Origin: Dermacentor variabilis
Taxonomy: Eukaryota; Arthropoda; Arachnida; Ixodida; Ixodidae
Length of the DNA stretch: 64,000 nucleotides
Direction: 5' to 3'
Assembly: GCF_050947875.1 (NCBI RefSeq)
Contig: NC_134568.1
Coordinates: 210,149,845-210,213,844 of the forward strand
The position numbers were made by a program, and so were the translations under genes. The notes beneath the pieces are model-generated. The model was given only the letters and a program-made list of their open reading frames with translations. It ran no database searches and was not told the DNA's origin. Of the stretch, positions 20,546 to 32,440 are shown piece after piece. How positions within the stretch are numbered: position 1 is the first letter of the stretch; every line of letters begins with the position of its first letter.

Positions 20546-21600
20546 AAAAGCAGGTTATACGGCACCGCCTGTGATCACGGTACCGTTTTTCCAGTGAACC
20601 ACAATCGGTGCATCCCTGCTATGTCGTGGGCTGCTTGCCCTGACTTTCCCAGAAACTGACAGGCTCCATTGGCCTAAAATTTTCATAGGGTTGTAGTTTT
20701 CGTAGCTATCAGTTTTGCGGAGTTTCACATAGCGTGCCCGGATCTATACAGGTCCGACTAAGACCCGAGCCCTGCCCGGGCCCGAGTCAACAGTTGCTTA
20801 CCCGACGCGAGCCCGTGCAGTGCTCTACGGCATCCATGGTGGCTGCGGAATCTCGGAGTACTCTGCAGTGTTTTCCGTTCCCCGTCAATTCCCTCATAAA
20901 CGGCCTAAGCAGCGCTAAATTCTCATTGTCGCCGCTCAGCTGTGAGAACACAAGGCGCTGATTTCGACAGCATAAAGCAAAGTGTCCAGGTTCATGGCAC
21001 TTAACTGTAGCAAGTTATCGGCTTTTGTGTAACAAACCGTTTGCTATTATCGGAGTCTTTAGTGTCGAGGCAAAGCCTGCAGGTCTTCCTTCTTTGGTTC
21101 TCCACCATTCCCACTTCCGTTGCGTCTAAAAAATTCGGCAGAACCCGCCTTACCATGACTGTTGACGGTAATGTGTTTAGCATTGAATCAATATAGCGAC
21201 ACAACATATTGCCACCGTCGAAACGAGTTGTGTATGAGGCGCGTACTGCAGCGGGGACTCCTCTTTCACGCTTCCCTTATAGGGTGCCTCAATGCCCAGT
21301 GCCGCTTTCAGGGTGGGGACACTCACGCTTTTCGGCGCCATCTTGGTTCTTTCAAACACGGAGGTGCTGGGCGTGTGGCGGCTGCAGATTAACAATCGGG
21401 CAGAAAGAAAGTGGGGCGGGTGGGCTAAGGGCGATACTGCCGTGATTTAAATGCAGGTTTTCTGCTTTACCATCTGATAAACAGTTTGCTTGCATAAATT
21501 GCTCGTTTCAAAAGAGGTTGCTCGACATGTTTCGTGAGTATCGCAACCTGAAGGAGGTATGATTTGTTTGCGAGGTTACTCCCTATTTTATTTACACATT
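20546..21600. other. Unassigned DNA
   Basis: No recognised gene. Some of the last ~40 bases could be leader of the LINE that follows. Confidence 0.35.
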
Positions 21601-22614
21601 TCACTCGGAAATGAAATCAAAGACATCAGAGTGAACACCCGTAAGAACGTCCTAGCGATTGACATAGAACGCGCGGCTGCGTTGGATTCTTTGCGCAATG
21701 TCACGGAACTTGACGGGATGAAAGTCCGCCCTCACATTCCGCTGGGCAAACAAGTCAGTACTGGCGTAATTTACGATGTTGACGAGACCATTATCGACTC
21801 CGATCTGTCGATCTTAATCAAGCCAGCTACAGAAAACACCATCATCACAAACGCGTTTCGTCTCCGCACGTCACGGTGTGTCAAGATCATATTTAAATGC
21901 GAATCCCTACCATCGCATGTAAAAGTGGGCCACTTCCGATACGCAGTTCGCCCCTTCATACCAAAATCGCTGCAGTGCTCGAAGTGCATGAAGTTTGGCC
22001 ATGTGAGTAGTGTGTGCAAGAACACTACCGTCTGTTCTCACTGCACTGGGCTCCGCACCACTAACACGTGCGAGGCCACTGTGCTGAAGTGCACAAACTG
22101 CAGCGGTCCTCACGATGCATCCTCGAAGGAATGCCCTTTAATTCGCAAAGAAATGACAGTATTGAAGAAAATGGTTAGAGACCACTCGTCTCACCGAGAA
22201 GCAGCAACATCTATTAGGCGACGACGATCACGTCGCCGACGTCGATGACGAACCTCCAAAGCCTCTGCAGAGCGCCAGCCATGTACATTATCACCCACTC
22301 TTCCGCCCAGGCCAAACGCAGTCAGCTCAAAGGACAAAGGTGCAACGAACAGCCCGGCTGCTGGCGCTTGGCCTGCACTCCCAAGGCTACATGCTCCTAC
22401 TGAGCGAAATCAGACTTCCACAGCAAGGGACACTTCGACTGTTCCTGATAAACTGACGGACCAAGACCAACAAATTGTTGTCATGATCAGCTCTCTGGTG
22501 AGTGCCATTAGCGTTTTTCTGGACAAACTACAGACACCAACAGCTCGAAGTGCGTCGAAAGTGCTGGATGCCATCAATCCGGTTCTAGCGAGCCTTCAGA
22601 AGTCCAGTGCTTGA
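21559..22614 (+). pseudogene. LINE ORF1 (gag-like) with zinc knuckles
   Basis: An open frame runs from 21559 to 22248; LINE similarity begins near 21605, so the first 15 codons are probably flank. The knuckles sit at residues 140-153 (C-X2-C-X4-H-X4-C in CSKCMKFGHVSSVC), 159-171 (two Cys then one, no His) and 178-192 (CTNCSGPHDASSKEC). An Arg-rich stretch ends the frame. The C-terminal part continues in another frame to a stop at 22612-22614 (LDAINPVLASLQKSSA). In this group ORF1 binds the element RNA as a nucleic-acid chaperone (family knowledge). The ORF2 start codon (ATG 22634) follows closely. Confidence 0.8.
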
Positions 22615-22633
22615 GAACTTCTACAGCAGAACC

Positions 22634-23299
22634 ATGGCTTATCGACAGCAACAGCGATCGTTCCGGAATGATGTCAGAAGTGCCTCCATATTCCAATGGA
22701 ATGCGAGAGGCCTCAGGTCACGTACGCGTATTTCGGATTTTCGACAGTTCGTGTTTGACTACCACTTTCCGGTACTGGTGATCTGTGAAACGAATTTATC
22801 AACCTCCATAAGACTATCAGGATATGAACCTTTTGTTTCAACCACATGTGGCCGTAGTAGTAAGGTCCTGGTTTACATTCGCAAGGACCTAACGTATTTT
22901 TCACAACCCGTAGCGCCACACGACGGTAACCAATACGTCTGTGTTAGTGTGAAAAAGAAGAGGCTGCCTTTTACTATTATTGGCGTCTACCTATCCCCAA
23001 CAAGTCAGTTTGACAGCAAAAGACTAGAAGATATTATGGCTGCTACTCCCAGTCCTTGGATAATAACAGGGGACTTCAACGCTCATCACCATATATGGGG
23101 AACCTCCAGGATAAATTCAAATGTCCGGTCACTAATATTCTTTGCATCAGGCCACAACTTGTGTCTTCTAAATGACGGAAGTCCGACATTTCTGCGAGGA
23201 ACAACGTACAGCACCTGCCTTGAATTGACTCTGGTGTCACGTTGCCTGACTTGGAGCGTGCAGTGGTTCACCGATATTGAAACCCGTGGAAGTGATTAA
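22634..23299 (+). pseudogene. LINE ORF2 endonuclease, interrupted by a SINE
   Basis: An ATG at 22634 starts MAYRQQQ. APE-type motifs in order: IFQWNARGLRS (metal-binding Asn), VLVICETNLS (Glu), TIIGVYLSP, WIITGDFNAHHHIWG (Asp/Asn), and finally DIETRGSD, which is the start of the catalytic SDH block. The SINE lies immediately after this Asp, and the His of the block reappears at 23559 (HIPTYVR). The SLELT/STCLELTL block is also present. Apart from the insertion the frame is open throughout. This nuclease would nick the target DNA to prime reverse transcription. Confidence 0.85.
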
Positions 23300-23548
23300 A
23301 TTAAAAAAAATAAATTATGGGGTTTTACGTGCCAAAACTGCTTTCTGATTATGAGGCACGCCGTAGTGGGGGACTCCGGAAATTTGGACCACCTGGGGTT
23401 CTTTAACGTGCGCCTAAAGCTAAGTACACGGGTGTTTTCGCATTTTGCCCCCATCGAAATGCGGCCGTGGTGGCCGGGATTCGATCCCGCCACCTCGTGC
23501 TTAGCAGCCCAACACCATAGCCACTAAGCAACCACGGCGGGTATACCA
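23297..23548 (-). repeat. tRNA-derived SINE (Ruka-like) inserted in LINE endonuclease
   Basis: On the minus strand it starts with a tRNA-like head carrying the A-box region TTGCTTAGTGGCTATGG and the B box GGATCGAATCC. The conserved body follows and it ends in an A/T-rich tail at ~23300-23315. It is flanked by a perfect 10-bp direct repeat TGGAAGTGAT at 23287-23296 and 23549-23558, the target-site duplication. The copy is well preserved next to the one at 183-395, so it is younger. The family name is from memory of tick SINEs. Confidence 0.9.
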
Positions 23549-24582
23549 TGGAAGTGATCATATTCCAACCTATGTGAGAATCAATGGACTAGTCGCCGCA
23601 TTACCGGATGTATCGTCAAATCGACTGGTCAGTCTTTCAAGATCGAGTAGAAGACACCTGCAAAAAACATATCGCACGCAGGTTAGAAGACATAATTGCA
23701 GACGCAATGCAAGATTGCACGCGTTGCTTCACACATTCGCCAAAGCGTACAGAGAATGACATTGAATTGAAAAGGCTTCGTACAATACGTCACCGTGCTG
23801 AAAGGAGGTACAGGCGCACAAAGTCAATTCTTGACCTCAGAGAAACTCGGCGCATACAAAAGAAGATAAAACGCCGAATGGATAAGCTAGCGGATCAAAG
23901 ATGGAAATGCTTTTGCGAGTCACTAGACCCCCGCAAGCCATTGTCCCGTGTGTGGCGTACCCTACGGGGTCTTTGCTCAAGACCACAGCAACGACACCCT
24001 TTTAACGCCCTTGCTCTCTCTCAAAACCGCCGTGAGATAGACGTTGCAGAGGAATTATGCGCGAAAGTCGCCAGCGGCACAGTTTTAGTCCCTGACATGG
24101 CTTTAAGCGACATCTCCGGTCCACGAGATACAAGTATGGAGGCTCCATTCTCTATGGAAGAGTTAGAAGCTGCTATGGCGCTCTGTAGGTGTTCGTCTTC
24201 ACCAGGGCCCGATGACATAACATATACTGCTTTGCGCCACCTAGGCCGAGAAGCACGAAGACAACTCCTCAGCCTTTTTAATAGTTCATGGGAAGATGGT
24301 GTCGTCCCACAGGAATGGAAACGCAGCCGCCTGGTACCGCTACTAATAGCAGGAAAGTCGCCGCTCGAAGTGGCATCGTATCGGCCTATAGCACTTGCCA
24401 GTTGCGTTGGGAAGCTCATGAAACGCATGATCCTCATGCGTCTCGAATGGTACCTAGAACACCACAAAGTTTACCCTGATTCTATGGCGGGATTTCGACG
24501 AGGCCGTTCATCGATTGACAGTGTCATCGATCTAGTGTCATCTGTAGAACAGCAAAAATCTTGGAAACGATTATCAGTATAG
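23549..24582 (+). pseudogene. LINE ORF2 endonuclease end and RT fingers
   Basis: After the SINE the nuclease ends with GSDHIPTYVRI. A frameshift near 23605 leads into QIDWSVFQDRVEDTC (~23614) and a frame open to 24582. Within it lie a basic linker (RRYRRTKSILDLRETRR), SSSPGPDDITYTALRHLG, VPQEWKRSRLVPLLIAGK, YRPIALASCVGKLMKRM and MAGFRRGRSSIDSVIDLVS. These are RT fingers and early palm blocks. The frame is lost just before the first catalytic block LFLDVKGAYDNVSHQ, which continues in another frame at 24590. Confidence 0.85.
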
Positions 24583-25255
24583 CGCTGTTTCTGGACGTGA
24601 AAGGCGCTTACGACAACGTTTCCCATCAACCCATTCTAGACGCACTTTTGACAATTGAACTAGGGGTCGAGTATATCGATGGGTCAGAAACTACTTGAAA
24701 CAAAGGTCCTTGTTCGTACGTACGGAAGATGGTCCGACTACCGACCACTACGTATGCCGAGGAGTTCCCCAAGGCGGTGTTCTAAGCCCTATTCTTTTCA
24801 GCCTCGAGCTTCTTGGGCTGGCCGAATCCCTTCCGAAAACAGTGAGTGTCTCAATCTACGCCGACGACATTTGCATCTGGTCATCAGCGGTCACTCGCCT
24901 GCAGGTTCGCGCAAGGCTACAGAAAGCAGCAACACAGGCATCTCACTATCTTCACACACAAGGCCTTACCACCTCAACAGAAAAATGTGCGTTAGTCGCT
25001 TTTACACGAAAAGCGATGTCTCGTTATCCAGTATGCGTCAATGGCCAGCCTATCTCCTACAAGAGAAATCATCGGATTTTGGGTGTCATTGTGGACCGGG
25101 ACCTCTCTTGGACCCCTCACGTTGCCCACTTGAAGCAGAAGCTCACATCTATTGTTCATATCTTCAAATTCATCGCCGGAAAAAACATGGGGATCGTCAG
25201 TGGGCTCCATGGTACAGTTATGTCGAGCACTTTTTATCGGATTGCTACGTTATAG
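24583..25255 (+). pseudogene. LINE ORF2 RT palm and thumb
   Basis: LFLDVKGAYDNVSHQPIL (24591) supplies the first catalytic Asp. Another frame, open at 24695-25255, contains RGVPQGGVLSPILFSLELLG, SIYADDICIWSS (YADD intact), KCALVAFTRKAMSRYPVCVN and RILGVIVDRDLSWTPHVAHL. All catalytic aspartates are present but spread over two frames. The frame ends at 25255 within the thumb; the remainder to ~25450 shows stops. Confidence 0.85.
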
Positions 25256-25456
25256 TTCTCCCGTGCTTGCTAAAACATGCAAGTCAAATCTTCGAGAACT
25301 TCAGACTGCAAGCACAGGCACTACGTGTTTGCCTAGGCCTTCCGCGGAGCGCCTCGACAGCAGGAACCATTATAATGGCTCAAGACCATCCGATCACGAC
25401 TTACATTAGCACCGACACGCTTAGGGTCCATAGTCCATGTTCGTCATGTTTCACGC

Positions 25457-26590
25457 ATGCAATCAAGCTCTCTTGCCTGCCTGCCAGAACGACGACCACA
25501 GGCGTCCTTCTCCAACGAGGTCAGCATCCATCGTGCCTGTCTACCATCAGGCTTCACACGCTCAGCACGTTCAACCTCAGCTTTGTGGTTTTTAAAACAA
25601 CCTCAAGTGCGTCTTACGGTTCCAGGGATAAGAAAGAAGACCGACCTGCCTACCTTGGCCTTGAAGCAAGCAGCTCTGGATTGTTTGAACACTTTCTACT
25701 TTGACCAAGACCACATATATACGGATAGCTCTTCCACTCAGAGAAGCTCCACCGGCGCAGTGGTTATAACATCACGATCATTTAGCATCCGATACAAGAT
25801 TTCTCACTTGACAACATCGACCGGGTCGGAGCTTGTTGCCCTCCGAAGTGCCGTTGATTACATTAACAACCAACCCGCTAATCGGCGGACAATATTCTGC
25901 GATTTGAAGGTGGCCTTACAATGTCTTCTGTTATCTCTTCGTCGCGGGTCCTGTGAACAACTAGTGTCGGAGATACGAGAAATGCACTATCATATGGTAG
26001 CGAAAGGACACGACGTTGTGTTTCAGTGGCTGCCTGGCCATTGCGGTATCTCCGGCAACGACCACGCTGACGAAGCTGCTAGGAAAGCACACGAAGGAGC
26101 AACCCTTGTTTCTGTACCTTAATCGCGGACCGACGCAGCCCAACACCTAAGCAAGTTATCACACCGTATGACATTAGAGAAGTGGCACACACCTGAATTC
26201 ACCCAAGATCGATTGCATTCCCTCGACCCCTCTATGCAGCTGCGGCTGTTACCAGGGTTTCCGCGAAATGAGGAAACAATGCTGTGCCGCTTACGCTTAG
26301 GCGTCGCATTCACCAATGCATATACGATTTTGTTTGGAATGGCTGATAGCGCCGACTGTAGTGCCTACGGCGTCGAGGAAACTATAGAACATCTACTGTG
26401 CTGCTGCCAATCTTTTGAAAACGAAAGACATGACCTCTGCACAGCTCCCAATGAACTATAGATAGAACACCGTTCACCTTGAACAAGATCTTGGGACCAT
26501 AGCCTCGCATATCGCAGCTACAAAAGGCCACAAAAGCGCTGCTGCGATATTTGAAAGCTACTGGATTGAGTCAGCGTCTGTGACCCGGAC
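25457..26590 (+). pseudogene. LINE ORF2 RNase H and C-terminal zinc region
   Basis: An open frame at 25457-26122 contains RNase H: HIYTDSSSTQRSS (Asp), TSTGSELVALRSA (Glu), RTIFCDLKVALQ (Asp; relatives have FSDSKAAL) and FQWLPGHCGISGNDHADEAA (final Asp). All four acidic residues are present. A stop at 26120 is followed, still recognisably, by RLRLGVAFTNAYTI and the zinc-type region SAYGVEETIEHLLCC, where one expected Cys is not seen. It resembles the intact ORF at 7575-8696 along its length. Confidence 0.85.
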
Positions 26591-26727
26591 TGAGTGACCG
26601 AACGATATCCCCAGTGGACTTTCTCTTCTTCTTTTAATCTTTCCGTCCCCTTTTCCCTTTCCCCAGTGTAGCGTAGCCAACCGGGCTCAGCCCTGCTTAA
26701 CCTCCCTACCTTTCCTTTATTATTTGC

Positions 26728-26747
26728 TCTCTCTCTCTCTCACTCGT
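26728..26747 (+). repeat. (CT)n tail of the I-like LINE
   Basis: A CT dinucleotide run lies at the 3' end, after the shared segment TTAACCTCCCTACCTTTCC. Confidence 0.6.
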
Positions 26748-26757
26748 AAACGTCCCA

Positions 26758-27573
26758 CAAATATTACTGGAATTGTACACTTGGATGACATTTTAAGTTT
26801 GAAGCTCTTTTATAAGCAACCTTGTTTCTTATGGTTTTCCCATCATATTTATGAAAGTAGGAGAATAATTAGGAGTCGTCGCCTGAGTGGGCCTACAGCA
26901 CTTCAGGTGGCTACTGAAGAAGAAAAGATGCACTGAGTACAGTTTTCAACAATTAAACACAATTTAATTTAAGAAGTAAGCACTAATTATCCACTTTATA
27001 AGCTCTCAGCGAGGTTATCTGGTTAAAATGTGGTTGCCTTACTGCAGACTCGTACCTGCTACAGTCTTGCAAGCACAACAATCAGCTGGCTTTTCAGGAG
27101 TGTTAAGCCATCGCGGATGAATGCGGAGACGTGTGGACACAAATCGTTCAACTTTTCCAGTAACATCTTCCATCACATCAAGGGTCGTGGGCAGTGTTGG
27201 CTGACATGGATACTTTCTATGGCCGGGCCGAGCTTCGAAAATTGAAAATACTAGTAATTATAAAAATGCTACTAAAGTATTAGGGTGAGAAGGAAACTTC
27301 GCTGAAATGTAGGCGAATGGTGGTGTCCCCATGTATTTGTCCGCCCAGAAAAAGCATGTTATTTTTACAATGTACACACCAAGTTAATTTCATCCTGCTA
27401 TGCAGCAAAAGCTTGAGCAGGCTTATGCATTAGTATACTAGGAAAAAGCATTTTCATGCACAAGTACGTATATATCAGGTATACATGAAGTTTCATGGCT
27501 TGACGCACGCAATACCTTGCAGTGCATTCCACCTTGCCTCCAACACGTTTGCTCCCGAGAAGGCCTGCAACAC
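26758..27573. other. Unassigned DNA
   Basis: No recognised gene or repeat family. Confidence 0.35.
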
Positions 27574-27576
27574 ATT

Positions 27577-27627
<51 letters not shown>

Positions 27628-27628
27628 T
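27574..27628. repeat. (TTTA)n microsatellite, ~14 units
   Basis: A pure TTTA run. On the minus strand it would be an (AAAT)n tail following AT-rich sequence that contains GAGATCGCAGCATCC. This could be the 3' end of an unidentified minus-strand retroelement at 27629-28050. Confidence 0.85.
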
Positions 27629-28054
27629 GGATGCTGCGATCTCGAATAGAGATCATAGCAGGTGTGATACATAAAAAAAGTGTTTACATAAAAATGCACA
27701 AACACGATAAAATAAAAACTACGTATGTAATAGTGAATGAATATAAGAATTTGTTAAATGTCAAAAGCAGAAAATTGATGAATAACAAAAACAATTTAGA
27801 GATAAAACAGCAAACCCCAAATAACACCAAAGAGACCGAACAAGACCAGATAACAGTGCACGACTAACAAACCTTAAATAGCACAAGAAAAAAGGCATAC
27901 GCAAACATAAGTAACACGTTGCTCAAAGAATTATTGTAGGTATTTCTCAAATGAAGACAATGAATCCTGGGTTACATCATCATATGCGAGGCTATGATAG
28001 GCACATAATAACCAGCATATATGTTTTGTCATGTACATCTAAAAACAACCTAGC
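27629..28054. other. Unassigned AT-rich DNA, possible retroelement 3' end
   Basis: AT-rich sequence adjoining the (TTTA)n tract. No coding domain is seen. Confidence 0.3.
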
Positions 28055-28781
28055 TTAAGAGGAAGCTTTAGCTCGGGCCCACCTCCGACGCGGCCTATTC
28101 AAATGCATGTAAAACGCAGAAACGCTTTTCTGAGATAACCCCTGGACCGATCTTAATAAAATTTGTTGAATTTGAGAGATAAAGGTCAATTACAGTGACT
28201 GTCGGGAGCGGAGTTTTGATCTAGGGCCTGCATTTCGTTAAAAGATTTTAAAGAATTGATAGTTCGGAAGAAATAGAAGCACAAAGTTTATAAATTAATA
28301 GCTCTGCATCAAGAACAGATATCGCGGTTCTGTAAACGGCAACCATTAGATCATTCAAAGCGGACAAATTCGATATCTTAATTTACATCTTATGTGAATT
28401 CGTTACGTTGTGTACAAGGGTATTGCAAAAGCTTATTTCCATATTAATAAATCTTTTGATATTCATGTATGAAATATGAATTTTGTTCGCTTTAGATGTA
28501 TTATTAGATGCAATGCACATAATTGTAGTATAATTTTTCATTGCTGAGTTACAGAGTTGTAAGCTTGATAGTTTCGTTTTCTGAAAATTTTCGATTCCTT
28601 CCAATTGTTAATAAAAATTGACGACCTAAATAGAAAATTAGAAACCAAGAGGCACTGGATCTTAAGTTTTCTTTTCAATGCAACAAACCTCGTCAAATTT
28701 GGTGCTGTGGTTGCCGAGAAAAACGAATTCTCCTTTTACATGTACTTAAATAGGAGCACCGGAGCTAAAGCTTCCTCTTAA
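28055..28781. mobile_element. 727-bp TTAA-flanked MITE
   Basis: TTAA at 28055-28058 is followed by GAGGAAGCTTTAGCTC. At the right end GAGCTAAAGCTTCCTC is followed by TTAA at 28778-28781. The 16-base TIRs are perfect. TTAA duplications are the mark of piggyBac-type transposases. The interior (for example TGAGATAACCCCTGGACCGA near 28132) encodes nothing recognisable. Confidence 0.85.
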
Positions 28782-29238
28782 GCTTGAAAGATTGTGCCGC
28801 CTCAGTATCTAATACACGAATTGATGGTGAAAAAAATGGAGGACAGCGCCTTTGAGAAAAAAGTCCGCTAACCAACTAGCAGAATCAGTACGTAAAAGTA
28901 ACAATGAATGGAGGAAGTAGAAGAAGTCGCAGAGTAGTGCGGACGTGCCCACATCGGCTCCCATTTTCCGAGGTTTTCGGCTGTTTTGCGAAGCCGACCC
29001 ACGGAACCTATACCTTTTATGAAGCGGCAAGTTCCGAGGATTGCGCAGATAGTGGACTCTTATCGGTGGGTGGACTTTTCACCATTTTGGGACACCTGGA
29101 ATCTCCGACCACGCCGCGAGAGCGCCAAGCCTAACGGGCTACGCCTACTTAGGTGCGGCAACGCGAGAAGGCGTAGGCCTAACCCCCCGCCGGCGCGGAC
29201 GACCGGCGTTCCAAGCGAACTACTGACCAACAGAAACC

Positions 29239-30954
29239 ATGCCCGGGACCATAGTCGTCGAGGGGATGGAAATCGCCCCGGAGGAGCTCGATGAAGCGGG
29301 ATGGACGACCGCCCTCGGCAGCAAACGAAAACAACCAACGAGTACGCCGTCATATGGCGGGCAACGTGTCACCAAGAATATGCCGGCTGGCAGCCGCACG
29401 GCGAACTCGCCGGCCAAAAGGTTCATGAAGCAGGTAACGGCAGCCTCGAGGCTACCGAAATTACCCAAGGACCAAATCAAGATCATCGTGCGCCCCAAAG
29501 GAGGCCTCGACGTTTCCAAAACGAATATCATACTCCTCGCCCAAGCCCTGGCCATGGCGGCGGCCTTGACGGAACAGCAGACTGCCTAGGACACCGTGTG
29601 CCCAAACAAGATGGAGAACATTTTGGTTATCTCTACCCCTCACGATCAAAACGCGAGGGCGTATGCTAGAATCAGCAAGATACATACTAAGCTCGGCGCC
29701 TTTGAGGTGTCAGCCTACATTTCTGCCCCTGATGACACGTGCAAAGGTGTAATAAGAAACATCGACCCTTCATTTCACGAAGGAGCCCTTAGGAGGATGA
29801 TTCTGAACCCAAGAAACCCTACGGCATTGGAAGTCAGAAGAATTAAGAACACACGAGCAGTTGTTATACTGTTCGACGGCATGCGAGTGCCCAGCACGGT
29901 CATGTGTGGAGCCGCCGTCGTTCCATGCTTTCTGTACAAACGGCAGATGGATGTATGCTACGCGTGTGGCCACGTGGGTCACCGAGCCGACGTGTGCCCC
30001 AGTAGCAAAGAGGAAAAGAAGAAGTGCCACGGCTGTGGGAAAATGAAGTCTTCAGAGTCACAAGAGGAGGAACACCAATGCACACCCAAATGTGAAGCAT
30101 GCGGCGGCCCCCATATCACCGGGGATAGGACATGCAAACAATGCTACCAGATCCCATATATCGTTAGGCGTCGGCGTCGAAGGCGACGACAAATGTTGCG
30201 AAAAGCACAGATGGCCAGCGGCGATGACATCAGTATCTCCTACGCACAGAGCTCGGCGACACCTGCGGCAGCATATGGTGGCTCCACCCTGCAATCCCGC
30301 TCACAATCGAGGGGGCGCTCTCGCTCCAGGAGGCGAACCGGCTCAGGGAAAGGCGGGAAATCCAGCGCATCCAGATCGAGATCCCGGTCCCGGTCTCGCT
30401 CCCAGCCCGCGAAACGGGCCACGTGGGCCGACAAAGTCAAGGGCTCCGGCACAGCACCGTCGATGGGAAAGAAGACTACGACGGCCAAAAGAGCAAGTGG
30501 TGAGGCACAGTCAGAGCAAGTGAATGATCCCCGAATCCAATCACTTGAGGCGGAAAATCAACAGCTCAGGCGCGAACTTGCAGAGCTTAAAGAAGCCTTA
30601 AATAGCATTAGAGGGCAAATCTCGAACCGCGATGAGGATAAAATTAAAGATCTAGGCCCACTTGCTGGCAAATCCAAGCGTAAAGCTCCCAACCCAGAAC
30701 CGGTGAGCGAGACAGAAGAGGAGGATAACATGGCTGAGCCGAGCGAAGCCATAGCTACCGCCGCCGATCCTCCTGCCAAAATAAACAGCAGAGGCAAGCT
30801 AGCTGCCATAGAAAAGACCCTAGGACGCATGATGGAAATGCTCTCCGGGATGGAGACGAGATTAACTAGAGAGACCCAAGGTCCAAGCCAAAGGCAGGCT
30901 TACGGTGTCGACAGTGCAGAATCAGGCAAACCCGAATCCCGAAAGTGGGGCTAA
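29239..30954 (+). pseudogene. LINE ORF1, zinc knuckles and SR-rich, one in-frame stop
   Basis: The ATG at 29239 (context AAACCATGC) opens a single frame to 30954, broken only by one TAG at 29587-29589 (codon 117). The next part continues in the same frame. Knuckles: CYACGHVGHRADVC at about 29956-29997, then a CHGCG/HQC pair and CEACGGPHITGDRTC (to ~30135). An Arg-rich block and an SR/RS-rich stretch (30300-30420) follow, then a likely coiled coil around QSLEAENQQLRRELAELKEA (30541-30600). The role is RNA binding in the ribonucleoprotein (family knowledge). Whether the TAG is decay or occasionally read through cannot be told from the sequence; a simple C-to-T change of CAG would explain it. 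Confidence 0.85.
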
Positions 30955-30984
30955 AGGGATAATTCATCATACTCAGTAGGCAAA

Positions 30985-32440
30985 ATGGCGAACGCAAACA
31001 GCAAGAATCTGAAAATCTGGCAGTGGAACTGCGCAAGTTTCCAGAGGCGCAAGGCCCCATTAGGACAGTTTATCAGGTCTATTGCGAACAAGCCGCAAGT
31101 TATATTGTTACAGGAAACGCTATGTACAGCTGAAATTTCCCTCTCGGGGTACCGCACGGTAGCATACACGAGAGAAAAGGGCAGAGGTATCGCTACCCTA
31201 ATCAGAAAGAACATCTCGTTCGTTGAGCACGAGGTCCGCGCGAACAAAGCGGGCCTCGAGGCCCAGTTAATAGAGATCGTACCCAACAGAACAATCAATT
31301 GTAAAATTTTCATTCTGAACGTGTACAGCGCACCATTGGACAGGAAAAGAGACTTTAAAACATTACTAGGCACCACGTCTAGGGCGGCGAGAAGCGGGCC
31401 TCTCGTTGTTGCGGGTGACTTTAACGCACCCAATACGGAATGGGGGTACAGTTACAAAAGTGCAAGAGGGACGAACTTGGCCTTCAACGCTGCAGAGCTC
31501 GGCTTAATACTCGTCACAGACCCAAGGTTCCCCACCAGATCCGGTAATTCGGTCAGTCGAGATATGACTCCCGATCTCACCTTCCTCCGAGGTATCGAGG
31601 GCACGTGGGACAACCTCCAGGAGGGGCTAGGCAGTGACCATTACATACTTGAAATTCTGTTGCGTGTCAAACCCAGACCACCCGCGAGATATGAGTATGT
31701 GGACTGGGACCTTTTTCGAAAAATCAGAAGTGAAACAGTCCCGCCAGACGAAACGTATGCAGATCTGCTGGATAATTTGAACATGGCGGTTAAAAGAGCA
31801 ACCAAAGAAATCATTACAGATGTTGAAGTTCCTAAAATGGACTCGAGACTTGCTCACCTTCTGGAGGCTAAACACGCCCTCTCAGCCAGGTGGAAGACCC
31901 ATAAGCTTAATCGTAGACTCAGATCGAAAATCGCGCTTCTTAACAAGGAGATTGAAACCTATTCGGCCCAGCTCGCCCGGCAGCAATGGGATTAGACGTG
32001 TACCGAAACGGACGGGCGTATGCGAAGAGGTAGCAAATGGAGCTTACTTAAAAGTCTCCTCAACGATAAACAGTCTAAGGACACCCTTAGCCTTGCAACG
32101 GATAGGCTTATTAAAAAGCAAACCGCAATCGGTCTCACCGACAGGGAATTAGCCAACAACTTAGCACGTACTTATCTCCCGCTCGCCGAAGACGCGGATC
32201 GCCCGGTAGAGCGCGCGAACTACATGGGATTCTCGGCACCTGATCTAGACGAACCTTTCACCGTGTCAGAGATCAGATACGTTCTCTTCAATCTAAATGG
32301 CAGATCAGCCCCGGAACTTGATAGAATCACGAACAAACTCCTCAGGAACCTAGACGATAGGGCAATCGAGATAGTCACGGCCAAAATAAATGAGGTATAG
32401 AAAAGTGGACAGGTCCCGATAGACTGGCGTACCGCAAAAT
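30985..32440 (+). pseudogene. LINE ORF2 endonuclease and linker
   Basis: The ATG at 30985 (MANANSKN) follows the ORF1 stop by 28 bases. APE-type motifs: KIWQWNCASF (Asn), VILLQETLCT (Glu), FILNVYSAPLD, LVVAGDFNAPNTEWGY (Asp/Asn), TPDLTFLRG and LGSDHYILEI (catalytic SDH). All are intact over 31000-31660. A TAG at 31993 and another at 32398 (in EVxKSGQVPIDW, where Trp is expected) interrupt the frame. Near 32440 a small deletion plus frameshift removes the usual IPKPGK block before the RT. Confidence 0.85.

Larger units (their letters stand above)
21601..26757 (+). mobile_element. I-like LINE with ORF1, endonuclease, RT and RNase H
   Basis: Order: ORF1 with three zinc knuckles, ORF2 endonuclease, RT, RNase H, C-terminal zinc motif, then a 3' UTR and a (CT)n tail at 26728-26747. 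Carrying both an APE endonuclease and a downstream RNase H places it in the I group in the broad sense. It appears 5'-truncated within ORF1. A Ruka-type SINE interrupts the endonuclease. Several frameshifts and stops make it non-autonomous. Fragments of the same family lie at 7.6-8.9 kb, 57.4-58.1 kb and, as a short 3' end, at ~58.97 kb. Confidence 0.85.

Noticed and set aside
29220..29690. Several 70-120-codon frames overlapping LINE ORF1
   Set aside because: They are shadows of the GC-rich ORF1 in other frames.
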